Position numbers and translations under genes: made by a program. Source: Buxus sempervirens (taxonomy: Eukaryota; Streptophyta; Magnoliopsida; Buxales; Buxaceae). From it: a stretch of 64,000 nucleotides of DNA. The notes beneath the pieces are model-generated. The model did no database searches and was not told the origin of the DNA. It saw only the letters and a program-made list of their open reading frames with translations. Shown here in pieces: positions 33,101 through 48,100 of the stretch (positions are counted from its first letter, which is position 1; every line of letters begins with the position of its first letter). The stretch is taken from positions 24,228,048-24,292,047 of the forward strand of contig OX387194.1 of the NCBI GenBank assembly GCA_947561395.2, in the 5' to 3' direction.

Positions 33101-36100
33101 TTTTTAATTATAAATGGGTCATTATCATGTTAAACGAGTCATTTTCGAGTTAAAGGACCATTATTGAGTTAAATGAGTCATTATCGGGTTAAACGGATCA
33201 TTATTGGGTTAAGCGGGTCATTATCGAGTTAAACAAGTCATTATCAGGTTAAACGGGCCATTATCGTGTTAAACGGGCCATTATTTGTTAAACGGGTCAT
33301 TATCGGGTAGAACGGATCATTATTGGGTTAAGCAGGGCATTATTGGGATAATCGGGTCATTATCGTGTTAAACAGGTTATTATCGGGTTAAACGGATCAT
33401 TATTGGGCTAGATTCGAGTTGACCCGAATACAAATGGTTTACTAAATCCCCAACCTTGGGGATTTAGTAAACCATTTATTTAGGTTGGATTGGACATGAT
33501 GGGTCAATTTTTTCCTAGTCTAGTTTTGTGTCGAGGGTTTTAGAAGCAAGAAAGTAAAATTATGGTTAAAGTGAGAAGCAACATTTCTATGCTTCTTTTG
33601 AAAAGCAATGAAATTTCTTTTTTGCTTCTTATAAATTGCTTCATGTGTGCATAACCAAACAACACTTTTGCTTTCGAAAGTAATTTTTTGCTTTCAAAAG
33701 CAAAAAAGCACTTTTGAAAAACGTTACCAAACGGTACCTTAATCTTAACCCTCTATCTCTTATTATATTATTTTAGGTCAAATAATGATCCTAAAGGTGT
33801 AAAATTAGGAGTTTCTGTAACACCCCGAATCCGATAGTTTTTTTTTTTCCCCATATCAAGGCATTACTTAGTGATAACAAAAGAATTAATATCTAGAGCA
33901 TAAAGACTAAAGGTAAATCAAAGTGCATCGAAATCTAAAACAACTCCATTAATTCAATATTAAAGTGCTAGTTTTCAAATAAACTTCCAACTAGATACAT
34001 CAAATCTGAAAATAAAAGGGTAAACTAATTGTTCTCAATACTTACTAAAACCTATCATAAAGAAGAACTCCTAGACAAATCTCCTATCATAATATAAAAG
34101 AAATTTAACATGCTATCATATGTTCCTCTACATCCTCTACATTACTCTCAAGAATCTCTAACCCAACTTGAACGTCCTCTCCAGGAGTATCTGAAAACAA
34201 AACATTAAAAACAACGGTATGAGTATATAAAATCCCAGCAAGTAGTAACAGGCATGAGAGAAAACGGTCCATATAATTTAAAATCCTTTTTCATGAGGTT
34301 TCAATGATAAATCCAAGTGCAAATATCCATGAATAATAAAGTATGAAATCTAAATTGCATATTTCCAAAGCAAAGCCAATAATTAATACTTAGATAATAC
34401 AATCAGCACACCACACAATTGTGACATCACATGACTCGTGAAATAAGACCTCTTTGAGAAGTTAAGACTCATACCAATTGCCACCTCCCATTGTATGTTG
34501 GCCGAGATACGCAATCGACAACATAGGGGAGAACCCAACCAGATACAGAATTGGGTTGGCAAGTACAATCCAATCAAACTGCAACAATATCAATAACCAA
34601 CGTGGGAATATCAAACCAAGATACACGGTGGGTAACCCAAAATAGTAACCACGTGGAGATACACGACGGGTGGGATTGCTACAGTACAACCAGATACAGG
34701 AAAGCTTCACCAAGATACATGGTGGAAACGCATAAATGGACACGGGATTAACTAAACAAAGAATGAATTATTTCGCTATCTAGCTAAACTATGGATCTAT
34801 TACAAGCTATGCCTATTAGACACAAAGCAAACATCCTCAATATCCTAAATAAATCCAAGTAATTCAACGTTATCAATATAAAATATAAATCACTCCAAGA
34901 TACATGGAGGAACCCAAAAGATTATCCCAAGATACATCGGAAGCCAAATCCTCAATCCAAGATACATGAAGAGGTACCAAATTTACTCCAAGATACACGG
35001 AAACAAAAAAAATCCACAAGTCAACTCCAAGATACATGGAGGAAATCCAAGCCTCAACCCAAGCTACATGAGTGAGAAAATAACTACTCCGAGATACACG
35101 AAGGAAAATAATCTCAATTCTGTCATAACAACTCTGAGAACATCTTTAGGTAGCTTAAATACAAGTGTAAGAATCAAAAAATATCAAGCTAAGTTGAAAA
35201 GAAATCAATTTGGGACAATAAACCCAAAACAAGAGTCATTTAGTAGAACGTAACCAAAATCTTTATGAGAATTGAAATAATTCTTTGGCTATTGTAGATA
35301 CTCTCAAAATACCTTAATCTAATTGGTGCATGAGTTGAAATCGCTCAAAAATCATTTTAAAATAAAAAATTACACAATTTCCTCAAAATATGAAAATAGG
35401 GTACGAACGCTCAATATAGCACTCGAGCGGTGCCTCGGGCGTTCGGTTAAACTAAATTTCCAACCTAATCGCTCAACACAACGTTCAAGCATTCTATCAG
35501 GCGTTAAATGATTTGGATTTTAGACTTGAACGCTCGCTATGGCATTTGGGCGATGACTTAGGCGCTCGTTCAACTCTTGAAATCAACTCTTGGGTTTTGA
35601 AAATAAATAAAAACTCAGGTGGGGTGCCTGCTTGGTCGTTCAAACGGTGAAGTGGGCATCCTAAATAGAAACATACAAAACAAAGGGCGCTCAATCCAGC
35701 GTTCGAACCATGATTCGGGCGCTAGTTCAAATTCGCAAAAATCAAATAAGTTTTTCTATTTTTCGTGATTTTTCAAACTAAAATCAAATAACCCCAATCC
35801 AAAACCTCAAATCACTTCGAAATAATGTAGTATCATTCTCTAATCATACTAGATCATACCAAACACATTAAATCATAATTTTGAAATAAATCTCAATCCA
35901 AAACCTACCAAAAACCACACTTTTAAACATATTTGACAGTTTATGAATCTTCAAAATAAAAAATTTATTAAATCACCATAAAAGCGCATCAAATCCATTC
36001 TAAACAATCTATAAACCATCCAAAACATCCAACAAAACCTTCGGAATCCATATTTGTTGATTAAACAATAAATCATGCAATCGTTCCAAGTTGTAAATGT

Positions 36101-39100
36101 TACTACTTACCTCTAGAATGCAATAAATCCTTTCTTTTTCTCTTTCTTCTTCCTCCTCTTGTCGATTTCTATTTCTCTCTTGTTCTAGACCCAGCCGTGA
36201 GCTCCACCCTTTCTCTCTTTCTCTTGATCGTAGGATCCTTCAAAGAAACCCCAAAACCTTCTATCTCCCTCCTTTTATACAATCACCCAACTAGGAGTCC
36301 TAATTATATTTGGAAACCTTCCTACTAATCCTACTTTCCTATTTTTTTTAATTCTTCTTTTAAATCCTTTCTCTTAACTCCCCAAATAAATAAACTTCTA
36401 TTTTAATCTAGTTTCATCATATTTTTAAATATTACCAAGTCACCCCAAAGTCTCTCTTTCTTCCTAATTTAAGGCTCCTAATTAATTATAATTACCGATA
36501 GGCCCTTTTTCATTAATTAAGCCATAAATCAAGCAATCTGAATCCAAATTCAACTTAACTTAGATCTAATTAATTGTTTTAACTTTAATATTATTTAATT
36601 AATCAATTTATTAATTGGCTTAATAGAAAAAGACTAAAATACCCTTTTCTTGATTATGACATGTTTATCCATCGAATTTCTTCCAAAATTTCCAGATTTA
36701 TTCTCCTTATTATTTTTAATGTGAATTTAGATTATAATATTAATCCTCCAAATACTTAGATTAAATATTTATTCCTCAATATCCCAAATTTATTCTTCTA
36801 ACAATAAGATTTATAATTATATTATTATTTCTTCAAAATTCAAGATTCTACAGTTTCCCTACCTCTCCTCCAATGATCGGCCTTTATAATCTCGAAGATT
36901 AACAAGCTAAGGTTTGACACTGGTCAAGATATTAAATTTGGACAGGCTCCTTACAACCTTAATGATGATTTATGATAGATTCCATTATCCTTAAGCCTAA
37001 GGAGAATATTGTAATAATTTCATACAAGGTGGTATAGGGCTGAAACCTTTATCTCCTTGACCTCTTTTTTAGGACTTAACAACGAAAAGGTTGCATTAGA
37101 TACTTTAATGCAATGTTTTCTGTTGAAATTTCGCTCTCGGATATCGCGCAATGCATGTTGTAGGGTTATTTCGCTTTTTTACAAATCAAGCGAAATTTTG
37201 AGTGGCATGGATGAAAAGAAGGTGGCGTGCTAAGCGAAATGGGGAGAAACGCTACTTTTTTTAACAAAAAATTACTTTTTTGCCATTTAAAGTGACGAAA
37301 TATAGCAAAATTTCGCTCGATTTGGGTGAAATTCCCCTCAAATCCAAAAAACCCCCTTTTTTGTTCTTTTTTATTTTTCCTGTATCATGTCGCCTTTTTT
37401 GTTCTTTTTTATTTTTCTTGCGTCATGTCGCTGAAATTTTCGTTTTGTGCCCTAGGTGGCATATCCAGCGGCATCGAATGGTAAACCTTGATTTAATGAT
37501 CATTTGACTATTGAAAGGTTTCCTGAAACCTCTTCATAACAGTCCTGATAGAATTATGAAGTGAAACCATTGGGGTTTTGTGCCTTGCCTGTATCCAATT
37601 CCCATATGCTTTCTGATATTTGACTTGCTATAATTCCCTCTCAATCCAATGAATCTGCTAATTAGTGGCAGTGTTTCAAATGATGCTGTTAACATTATAA
37701 ATTTTGAAACTATTTAGAATTTGTTTAAAGATAAGTAAGGACTGATTCAAATTTTAACTACTTGGATTTGAGCTATTCATGTAGTTAAAATTTGTACTTA
37801 TCTTTTATTTTCTTAATATATACATCATCAATTATAAAAATAAAAATAAAAATTTGAGCTATTCACGGCTTTGGCTTTGACTTCACATTAACTGTGGGAA
37901 GGGAAAACCCTTTCTAAATACTGAAATGTCTTTACCTGTTCATCATTTATTTGATAATATCTCTTCAAGTTAAAGTTAATGTTTATTCCATAATTTTATC
38001 TCAAATCATGTATTCTAATCCTTGATCTCACATTAAATGATTTAACTCTACAAAATAAGTAACACTAAGAATAGACATTTATTTTAGAACGCATTGATCA
38101 TGTGAGAATGCTAGGTATTATGTTGGCTATTTTTTGGGCTTTGCTACTGATTGAAAAATATATGTAGTATATTTTTCCATTTCCTAGGAGTAGTGGCAAG
38201 TTGTCTTCAGTTGTGTCTTTTACCTCTATAAAATAAATTGAACTAAGAATTGGGTATATGGAGCATAACCTTAATAATAGTGAACCAATAGTAAGAATTA
38301 TCCCTATAAGCAATATTTTGTTACCTTGGATTAATGATACATAAAGAGGGTATATCGACGAGCATGTGTCAATCAAATTAGAATTGGATGTCCCAAGGGG
38401 AGAGTTGCTCCTAGCATGTTATGTCAATGATGTGGTTCAATCCAAGGTTAGGTGTCGCCGAAATTTTGCTTTTCGTGCCCTTAGCGGCACGAAAAATGAC
38501 TCCGAAATTATTTTCCAGTGTTTCGTCGGCACGCCGACAATTTCGCTAATTTCGCCAGAATTTTGCTAATTCTGGTGAAATTCTGGCATGCCGCCGGCAC
38601 GCCAACAATTTTGCTAATTGTTGTATTTGTTTATATTCATGTGCTTGTATTTGTAAATCAGATAAAATACTTCCTTATTCTATCTATTTTCGCATATAAA
38701 TTGTATAGAATTATGTCAAATATATATATATATATATATATTTCAACTTATTTATGTTTTTTTTGTTGCAAAAATGGCATTTCGGCAGCACGCTGCCAAT
38801 TTTGCTAAAAACCCTGTTTCGGGCCATTTCAACGAAATTTCGCCAAAATTTCGACCCCATCTCGTTTCGGCCGCCTGGCGGCGCACCAAGCGACACCAAA
38901 AAGTCAATCCTTGGTTCAATCAAATTGAAAGAAAAGTTTGCATGATTGCCATTGATGCTGCTATAATCTTTGGATTAGAATGTTAGGCCAAAAAGAGGCA
39001 ACATATGCTATCATTTGTGGTCCTAGCAAAATTTTGATGGTTTCAATAGAAATCAAAATAGAGTTGAAAGGATTTTGCTAGAGGAGTTTTTTCCTTGTGC

Positions 39101-42100
39101 CAAATGAAATCTACATAGTTTTACTGCGCACATGTGTTGTGGAAACAAATAGGTGAAGAATCTGAAAGTAACACAAAAAAGTGGGGAAGAGAGAGGAGGG
39201 TCGATTTCTTGAAGGCCTTTCTTGATCTTGGAATTTGCTTGGGTTGACTTGTCTTCTTGCATAAGGATGAAGGGGGTTTGCAAGCTTCCTATTTCTAATC
39301 CAACAATAGTTGAATCTTTCATGGTATCAATAAGTGTTGATGAAATTGTTTTCCCATATCTTTTTCTTGAAGAAGCCTTTTCCAATTCTTCTTTCTTTCC
39401 TAAAAAAAATAATTACAAACAAAGTCAATCATAAACCAAACTGGGTCAAACATTTGATTCTTCATTTTTAACCAACCGCTCCCTTGAAATGGGCATGTTG
39501 TTCACTGAACAAAAGGTTTGAGATCTTGTGACCCTTCTAATGGATGATGGGCTTCCGTTGATCTTGATCAACAAAGAAGAAACACAAAGAAATGTTTTGG
39601 CTAACTGTATATTTTTTCCATATCCAAGAATATGGGACATTCGAAGGGGAGAACATGTAGATGAGAGTTTTAATGTAAGAATATGAAAGGAAAAATAAAT
39701 GAGATGTTTATTGCAAGAATTGTTTTTGGATATACAAAATTTCCCTTGTCCTGTTTAAAATTTAAAACACTTATACTACTGTGTGGAAGGTGAAGTAACA
39801 AAAAAATAAAAAAATGAGGATTGAACTTTTTATAATTTATTTTCATTTTTTTATTTTTGGGAATGGTAGCACAAAAATTTAATTGCACCAGTGGGTTGTT
39901 GGTGAAGTTTCAGCGAAACCGCAAAAGAAGCCTCAATGGCAATAGCATCAAATCGGCATGGTGAACCTTGTATGCCTCAAATGAATGTTGTTGAGATGAT
40001 GACGATGCAATAAACATATGAAAGGAATAAAGAGAAGGAACAGCTCTTACACCTCTCTTTTATCCCTTGCTGACTCCCATCCTCCACTCCAGGTCTTCTC
40101 TTAGTTCTTGGGAGGATAGATGGTGGGGGGATACTCTTCAATCCCACCAGTATCCAAAATCATTTCATATTCGTCTCATTTTAGATCCTTTTGTATCGGA
40201 TATTCTTTCTTGGGATTCTAGAGGCTTGGTTTGGAACTTCCAATTTTGCCATGATCTCTGTTCTTTGGAACTGGTGAGGCTAGCATCTTTGTTGGATGAG
40301 CTTAGTCAAGTTATTATTGAGTCTTCTGCGGCTGATGGCTGTTGTCGGTCTCTTACCCCTCATGGCTTTTTCAGTACATAGTCATTCTTTCACCACATTT
40401 TTTTTGTTCCTAGAGTTGATCCCATCCCTTTCCACCCCCCTTTTCTTTGGCATGCTCCAGCGCCTCTGAAGACGTTGGAATTCTTGTGGACTGCTATGCA
40501 TAATACAATAAACACTCTCGATAACCTACAAAAGAGAAGGAAATTTTTTGCTATTTCTCCAAATGTATGCATCATGTGCCTCAAAGAAGCAGAATCCGTG
40601 GACCACTTATTCATCCATTGTGAGGTGATCGGTTTCCTTTGTTATCATTTGTTTGGCATATTGGGGTTAAGTTGGGTAATGCCTGAGAAGTTTTCTGACC
40701 TTGAAAAGTAATGGCACTTCCCCTTTCTTGGAAAGAAAGGAAAACAGATGTACCATGCAATTTTTTTGTGTGACAATTTGGGCTGTTTGGTTATCATAAA
40801 ATCTTTGTATTCTCGTGGGAAGTGTTATACAGATGTAGAGGATATTAGAAGACTTTGAAGTGATGGCTGCATCTTGGGCGTGTCTCAAGAAGGACTTATG
40901 TTCACTCTCGATGATTGGCCGATACTGTCTCTTAATTTGGATCATGAGATGTTTACGTTGTTGTTTTTTCTGCCTTTCTTTATTTTTTCTCTCTCATCTA
41001 ATATATCTATCCATTATTCCTTAGAAAAAGATAGAGAGAGAGAGAGAATTAATTTTTATGATGAATAATGAAGGAATATATTTGATGAAAGGACAGAAAG
41101 TACAAGAATATTAAAAAATGAGGAGATCTAGCTACAACTTGTCATGCCAAAATGCAACTCCAAAATGGAAGAAACATAGTAATCGTAACATTAAGAAAAG
41201 CACCTATCCCCTCACAACCTCCGTAAACTCCCCATATGGAGCTCTCGAAAAATTCTGTTCTTATGGATCCCATCTTGGCTAAACGATCTGCTATATGGTT
41301 AGCAACCCTTGGCACTTGATTGAACGAGACATTCAAATCACGTGTAAAGGATCTACCTCCACGAGCCCCTGATATTTGATGCCATCACCTAATGACTGAC
41401 CTTGCATTGTTTCCATTTCGCAATTCATGATCCCCCCTTGTCTCACCCTAATCAAGCCACAAAGTAGTACTAGAAGCCTCAGACCACACTGAATCTCCCC
41501 TGCCCACTGGCTCGCAGAAGATGAAAGAAACATCGCCCAAGTGGTCTCTAAACACACCTCCCATACCCGATGGACCTTGATTTCCTAAAGGGCATCCTTA
41601 AAAATATACCTTCCCCATACCACTCCCTAACGTCTTCCACTTCGAGACAAGGATCTTCTGAGATGGGGATGAAAACAAACCGTATGCCACTCGCTTATCA
41701 TCTCAGCTATAGCCATTCCCCTAAACTTTGGTAACAAAAGGTGTCACGCACTAGATCCAAGTTCACCCCTTATTAGTGGACCCAAATTTGAAGTATGAAA
41801 CCTTTGTGAGCCCAAAATAAGAATCAAGCCACTTATAGACATCTTTTTTTGATGAATAATGAGAAATATGATATATATGGGGGCAAAAGATACTATAACC
41901 CAGTCAAGAGGTCCCATGAGGAATGGGGCCTCAAAGACTGCTCAAGAACAAAAGCAACATGCGTGCCAATCTCTAACAATATCTTAGGAACTCAAATCCC
42001 TGAACTCTAGTCAAATAGACACCCACGAGGTGATCGACAAGAAAACACTCTCCACGCTCCCCCTCCTGTCCTAGAAGATCCTGCAGTTCCTCTCAAGCCA

Positions 42101-45100
42101 AATGTGCTGCACGACTGAATGAAAAGCCAATCCATACAAAATGTGTCCTCTCATTTCAAGTCCACTAAATCGCCACTGGTCTAACATATGAATGACAGAG
42201 TGAAGAAGAGCCCATGAGGTCCCCATCATATAAAGGAGTCTCATCCAAATGGCCCACACAAAGCGGCACCCTAAGTAGATATGGTCTATGCTCTCTCTAG
42301 CCTCCATGCACAACATACAAACGTGAGGGGATGAGGCTATCGTCTTCCACCTCCTCTGAATCTGGTTAGCAGTGTTAATCCTATAGAGGAGAACGGTCCA
42401 CAAAAATGCCTTAATTCAGGAAGGAGCTTTGGGTTTCCATAGCCGTGACATCGAGAAAGGGGGTGGAGGATCCGATCCCCCCAAACGAAAGAGATTGAAG
42501 TATGATTTACAAGAAAGGAACCTAAAGGAGAAGGAGACCACACAGGTTTATCAACATTGGAGTGGTCAATAAACACGTCCTTGAGACAGTCAAGAAGAGA
42601 AGCTAATTCTTCCGCCTTGGAAGCCCTGGGATCCCTACGAAGTTGAAGATTCCAGGAGAGACCGAATCAGGACCAAGATAGGATGGCAGACACGAGAGCA
42701 TCAAGGTGACGGGCAAGAGAAAAAATATGGGGAAACACAAGAGATAATGCCTCACTTCCCCACCAAGGGTCATGCTAAAACTGGATGGAAGAATCGTCGC
42801 CCACAAATGTGAGGATAAAAGGAAGGTGCAATAGCGACCACGGCTTTCCAAGGGCTGCATGCATTCGGATGCGCCTTCATATTAATGGACCATCCAGTAT
42901 CTCCTGATCCATACTTACAATCACTTGATGCCAAAGACTATCTTGATCTGTGCTGAATTGCCACATTCACTTAGCCAGAAGAGATGAATTGCGCAATGCC
43001 AAGTTGCCAATGTCTATACCCCCTTTCGTTCTTGCCTTACACACTTGTTTCCAACCCACAAGATGTGTCCTCTTCACCCCTCTTCCCTCACACAAAAAAT
43101 CCCATTGTGCTTTCTCTAGAATGTCAACTACTCTCTTAGGCATACTAAACAGTGACATGTAGTACATCGGAAGGTTCACAAGAACAGATTTTATTAAAGT
43201 AATCCTTCCCCCAAAGGAAAAGTAGTTTCTTTTCCACGTAGCCAACGTTTTTTCCACTCTCTCAATCACAGCATTCCAAAAGGTAACAGACCTAGGAGGT
43301 GAACCCAGTGGAAGACCTAGGTAAGAGAATGGGCATCGACCAACTTGACAACCCAAAATACGACTAAAGACCTCAACCTCCTCTTCCCTCAAATTCATTC
43401 CCATATTAGTACTCTTTGCTCCAATTAACTTTTAAACCTGAAACCATATGAAATGTGTGAAGAATGCTTTTTAACCAAAGGAATTGATACCTTTCAGCTC
43501 TCATAAATTTCAAAGTATTGTTTGCAAACTGAAGGTGTGATACCTTAAGGGAGCCTCTACCTACATCGATCCCATGCACTAAGCCCGTCCCAACTGCACA
43601 CTCAATAAACTCATGCAATGCCTCTGTCACCAGTGTGAACAGAAAGGGAGAGAGTGGGTCCCCTTGACGAGTCAGGAGACCTCTAGACGAAGAGAAGAAA
43701 TCTACCACGGATCCATTTAAGATAAATGAGAAATTCATCTTGTCCTCACATCCCATGATCCATTTTCTCCATATCACACTGAAACCCTTCCATTCTAATA
43801 TGGAATCTAAGAACTTCCATTCCACTTTATCAAAAGCTTTTTCTATATCTAATTTGCATATAACTCCAGAGGCATTTGGTCAGGACAAGGTTTCTATACA
43901 TTTATTCGCAATTAGTGCGCAAGCCAAAATCTATCTCCCTTCTACAAATGCACTTTGACTCGATGTGATGATTTTCGGAAGGGCTTTCCTTAGCCTGAGG
44001 GAGAGCACCTTGGCTATGATCTTGTATAAGCTGGTTACTAGACTGATGGGTGTAAAGTCCTTTATGCCTACTGCCCCTGCCTTCTTTGGGATCAGAATGA
44101 GGAAGGTTGCATTGGTATCTTATGAATGATTCTAGTCGATTGAAACTCCTCAAACACCTTTATTAGTTCCCTTTTTCCTGTCACCCAATTCTTTATGAAG
44201 AATGAAATTGTAAATCCATCAGGCCCCTGGGCCTTATCCCCATCCAGATTCATCACCACTTTAATTTCTTCTTCCTCAAAATCTCTTTCCATCCACTCTC
44301 ACATTGTATCATCTAATCTCTATTGGCTCCTTTATTTCAAATGGAAACAGGTTTCTTGTTCAGATTTATAAAGCTTTGAGTAAAATTGGATCAAATTTTC
44401 TCCTATTTCCCTCATATCCTCAACTTCTCTTCCATCCACCACTAATTTTGAGATCGTGTTCTTACACCGCTGACCATTCGCTATCCTATGAAAAAAGGCT
44501 GTATTCCCGTCACTCTCTTTTAGCTAGGACACTCATGACTTTTGTTTCCAATGAATTTCCTCGAGTTTAAGGATCCTATCCTGAGTGGACTTAATATCCC
44601 CCCTCCTAGTCTTCAAATCCATGGTCCATTTCCCACCTCCTTCTAAGTTGTCCAATCAAGCTAGCTCTTCCATGGATAACGTTTTTTGATTCCCTAACAT
44701 TCCGAAACTTTCTTTGTTCCACCAACCTACTTTCCTTTTTATCCCTACCAATCCTTTCATGAAAACAAAGTCTGCCCATCTTGAAATATCCTCCAATCCT
44801 TCCACCAGGTCTCAACCAAATTTGGGAATGAGGGGTGATCCAGCCACATGTTGTCGAAACGGAAAGGGATCAGACCATTTCGACGGACCTCGTTTGAAAG
44901 AAGCAATGGGTGGTGATCTGACACGGGTCTAGGTAGTAAGTGTTGAACCATCAATGGAAAGTGACCTACCCATGACCCCGAAGCAAGGCACCTATCCAGC
45001 CTAGAGCATAAAGGCTGATCCTGTAAGTTAGACCATGTGAAAGAACCATCAAGGAGCGGGCAATCAATGAGTTCATTTTGTTGCATCTAGTTTGAGAAAT

Positions 45101-48100
45101 TTCTCATACTTCTAGTAACTCTAGGTCTCTCCCTGTTGGACTCGTGTGCATATTGAATTACATTGAAGTCTTTCCACTACCAACCATGGGACATTAAATC
45201 CTGGGTTTTCCCTACTTAATTCATTCCAGAAAAGGCTTCCTCCCTTGGGACGACAAGGACCATAAACTGCAGATAGTTTCCAGTTGAAACCATCCACCTT
45301 AGACTCTAGTTGCACTGAAATGGAAAAACTCCCTGCCTTCACCTCCCCTCCACGCAATGACAAAGAGTCCCACATGACCAAAATACCCCCGGATCTACCA
45401 ATGGATGGAAGGAAACACCATTCGATTCCCCCTCCACTCCGCAATTGCCTAATTGCATTAGAATCTAATCTTTCAGCTTTTGTTTCCATGAGGACTGTGA
45501 TATCTGGCCTCCATCGGTTGCAAAGGTCCCTAACCGCTCTTCTTTTCTCCTCATCCCCTAGTCCTCTAATGTTCCAAGTAATTATCTTCATTGATCAACA
45601 TTATCCCCACCCCCTATTCTACTCCTAAAGGAATCTACAGCCGACGATAATGGGATCTTCTCCCCTTTTGCATGTGAGGCTGTATCAGTAACAGCCTCTG
45701 AGAATGCCTTAACCTTCTCCCAAATGTCACCGCTGATATCCTCACCCAAACTCTATTGGCAATATCAGCATTCCGCTGTTCACGTTCATTTGTTTTGAGC
45801 CTTGGCGATTCAGCACATTCTAGCCCGTCATTTGTGCCATAGCAATGTTATAAGAAGGAGGAGATAATATACCATCTTTAATATAAACACCACCAGAAAA
45901 AGGTGTACCTGAGATCGGCTGGGGTGAAGAGGGTACAGAAGGAGAAGGAGAAAGTACAGAAGTAGAGAAGAATGGATGCAAGGCTACACAACCTTCAAGC
46001 AATCCTCCCAAAGGATCATTCATTCTGCTAGGAGCCCCCATTTCATAACCACAACTGACCTTTGGCAGAGAATAGGATTTAGAAAGCACAAGACCCCTTT
46101 TCGCTCGTCTGGAGTACACCTTACAGCTGTTAAACTATGAGTGCATGACTGGTGACCTGCAGGAGATGACTTCCATTGTTCCTTGCTATGCTTTTTTGGG
46201 CTTCTTGAATGCAATGGAAACAGAGACGCCGACGAGAAGACTCCACTATTTTGCTGCACCCTATCAATACTGATCTCTGAATTACTCCCTTTAAAGGGGG
46301 CTTGAACCTCTGCAGTATGACGAACCTTCCCCAAATCTGTGTTGACAGAGACGCCACCATCTTCTGATGTCGCCTCTAGAGATGACCTGCTCTTTTTTAT
46401 AGACAATATCTAAAACTTTTCTTTATTAATAATTCAGAAGCAATAACATAATATTAAATCTCAAATAATTCACCTCAAGAGACGCCACCATCTTCTTTTT
46501 TATAGACAATATCAGAGTGCTGTAATCTAAAACTTTTATTTATTAACAATTCGGAAGCAATAACATAATCTGAAAACTCAAATAAACCACAAATAATAGC
46601 ATTTAAGCCTTTAGTACAAATATGAAACCAAAATGACTAATTTAAGTCTCACACTCTCAATTACTCAATAACAATAATAGTCACCTACACATTTGCCAAA
46701 TAACCTACTATGTCATCAAAATAGCTGAAATAGATAAACTACCCTACATTAAGCAAATATGGTCTTCTAAATTATCTTCCTCACGTTCCTCACAATCCCC
46801 AATAGGTGCTATCCCCTTTGGATCGTCCTCTCTTGGAATATTTAAAAACAAAACATTTGAGAACACGATATGAGATCTAAAATCCCAGCAAGTAGCAACA
46901 TGCATGCCAAAAACCATATCTTTTCCTCTTAAAAAATACCATTATGAGATAAAATAAACCAAGATAAAGTACATAAATGAAAACCAGCATAAACCAATCC
47001 AAAACAGCACCAATGTGTCAAATAGAACTCATGAAAATATAAGCCACTTTATAAGATGAAGACTATAGCCCAATTTGCTACCTCAAGACAAAATAGCGGA
47101 GCACCAATCCAAAACAGCATCAATGTTTCAAATAGGACTCATGAAAATATAAGCCTCTTTATAAGATTAAGACTATAGCCCAATTTGCTACCTCAAGACA
47201 AAATAGCAGAGCACCTAAACATAATACAGTTATTAGGCTAACAAGTAGAATCGAGTCCATGAAACCAATAAACCGAATACCAAAATAACCAGTAGACCTC
47301 ACCCCATGGTGGCTACAGATTGCTACAGTTGCTCCCCGTTGGAAGACCTCACCCGATGGTGGTAATGCATATTTGTCACTACAGAATAACCAGATAGAGA
47401 CCAACTTAACTTTCACTATCTAGCTGTAGTATGTATCCATCCCAAGCTAAGCCTACCAACACTAAAAACCAAAACCATATATCAAGTTCCAAACCAAGTT
47501 TCTGAACCAATCCAATACCATAACCAATGGTTCCAAAACCTATGGCAATATGTCCAAAACTAATACCAGATGTAAAAACATCTTTCCATAAGTATTTCCA
47601 TGCCAATATATCCAAAACAGTATCAGAAAACCATTGAAAAACACCTTAGAAACCAAATAGTTCATAAAAAAAATACAAATGTTGAAACCAAGCCAAAACT
47701 TAAAATTATTATTCCAAACTAAATCCTTTTGCAAAATAATTAAACCAACATTTTGAGAAGCTAAAAACGACTTAAATACAGTTGATACAAGTATTAAAAT
47801 CCTTTGAAAATCATTTGAAATAGGTTTGGGGGTAAAAAAATACTCAAAACTGGATTTCTGTTTATCTGGCGCTTGAACCTGGGTACTGCGACGATTGGGT
47901 GCCGAAGCTTAATTATAAATGGAGTTGGCAACGCTTGAGCGAGAGCTTGGATGCAGGACAAGCATGAGTTTCACGCATGAGTGAGGCTTAGGCACAAAGA
48001 AGAAAAACTCTAAAACACAAAATTTAGCACTCATGCAGGACCTAGGACGCAGGTTTGGCGTTCGAAACAGGTCTTGGTTTTGGAAAACAAACTCAAGCGC

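Larger units (their letters stand above)
32722..33739. mobile_element. TIR DNA transposon, non-autonomous, with internal minisatellite
   Basis: The left end AGGCTTCGTTTGGTAACG and the right end CGTTACCAAACGGTACCT are inverted repeats of about 18 bp with three mismatches. Subterminal stretches rich in GCTTTTGCTTTC are mirrored at the other end. It is related in its ends to 10964-12247. Flanks TTAAGTTT and TTAATCTT may be a degraded 8-bp duplication, favouring hAT. The interior has no transposase; it holds a 20-bp minisatellite and a long palindrome. Confidence 0.75.

Noticed and set aside
33118-33415. Regular repeats considered as a CRISPR array
   Set aside because: Units are contiguous 20-mers without unique spacers, in a plant genome, inside a transposon: a minisatellite.
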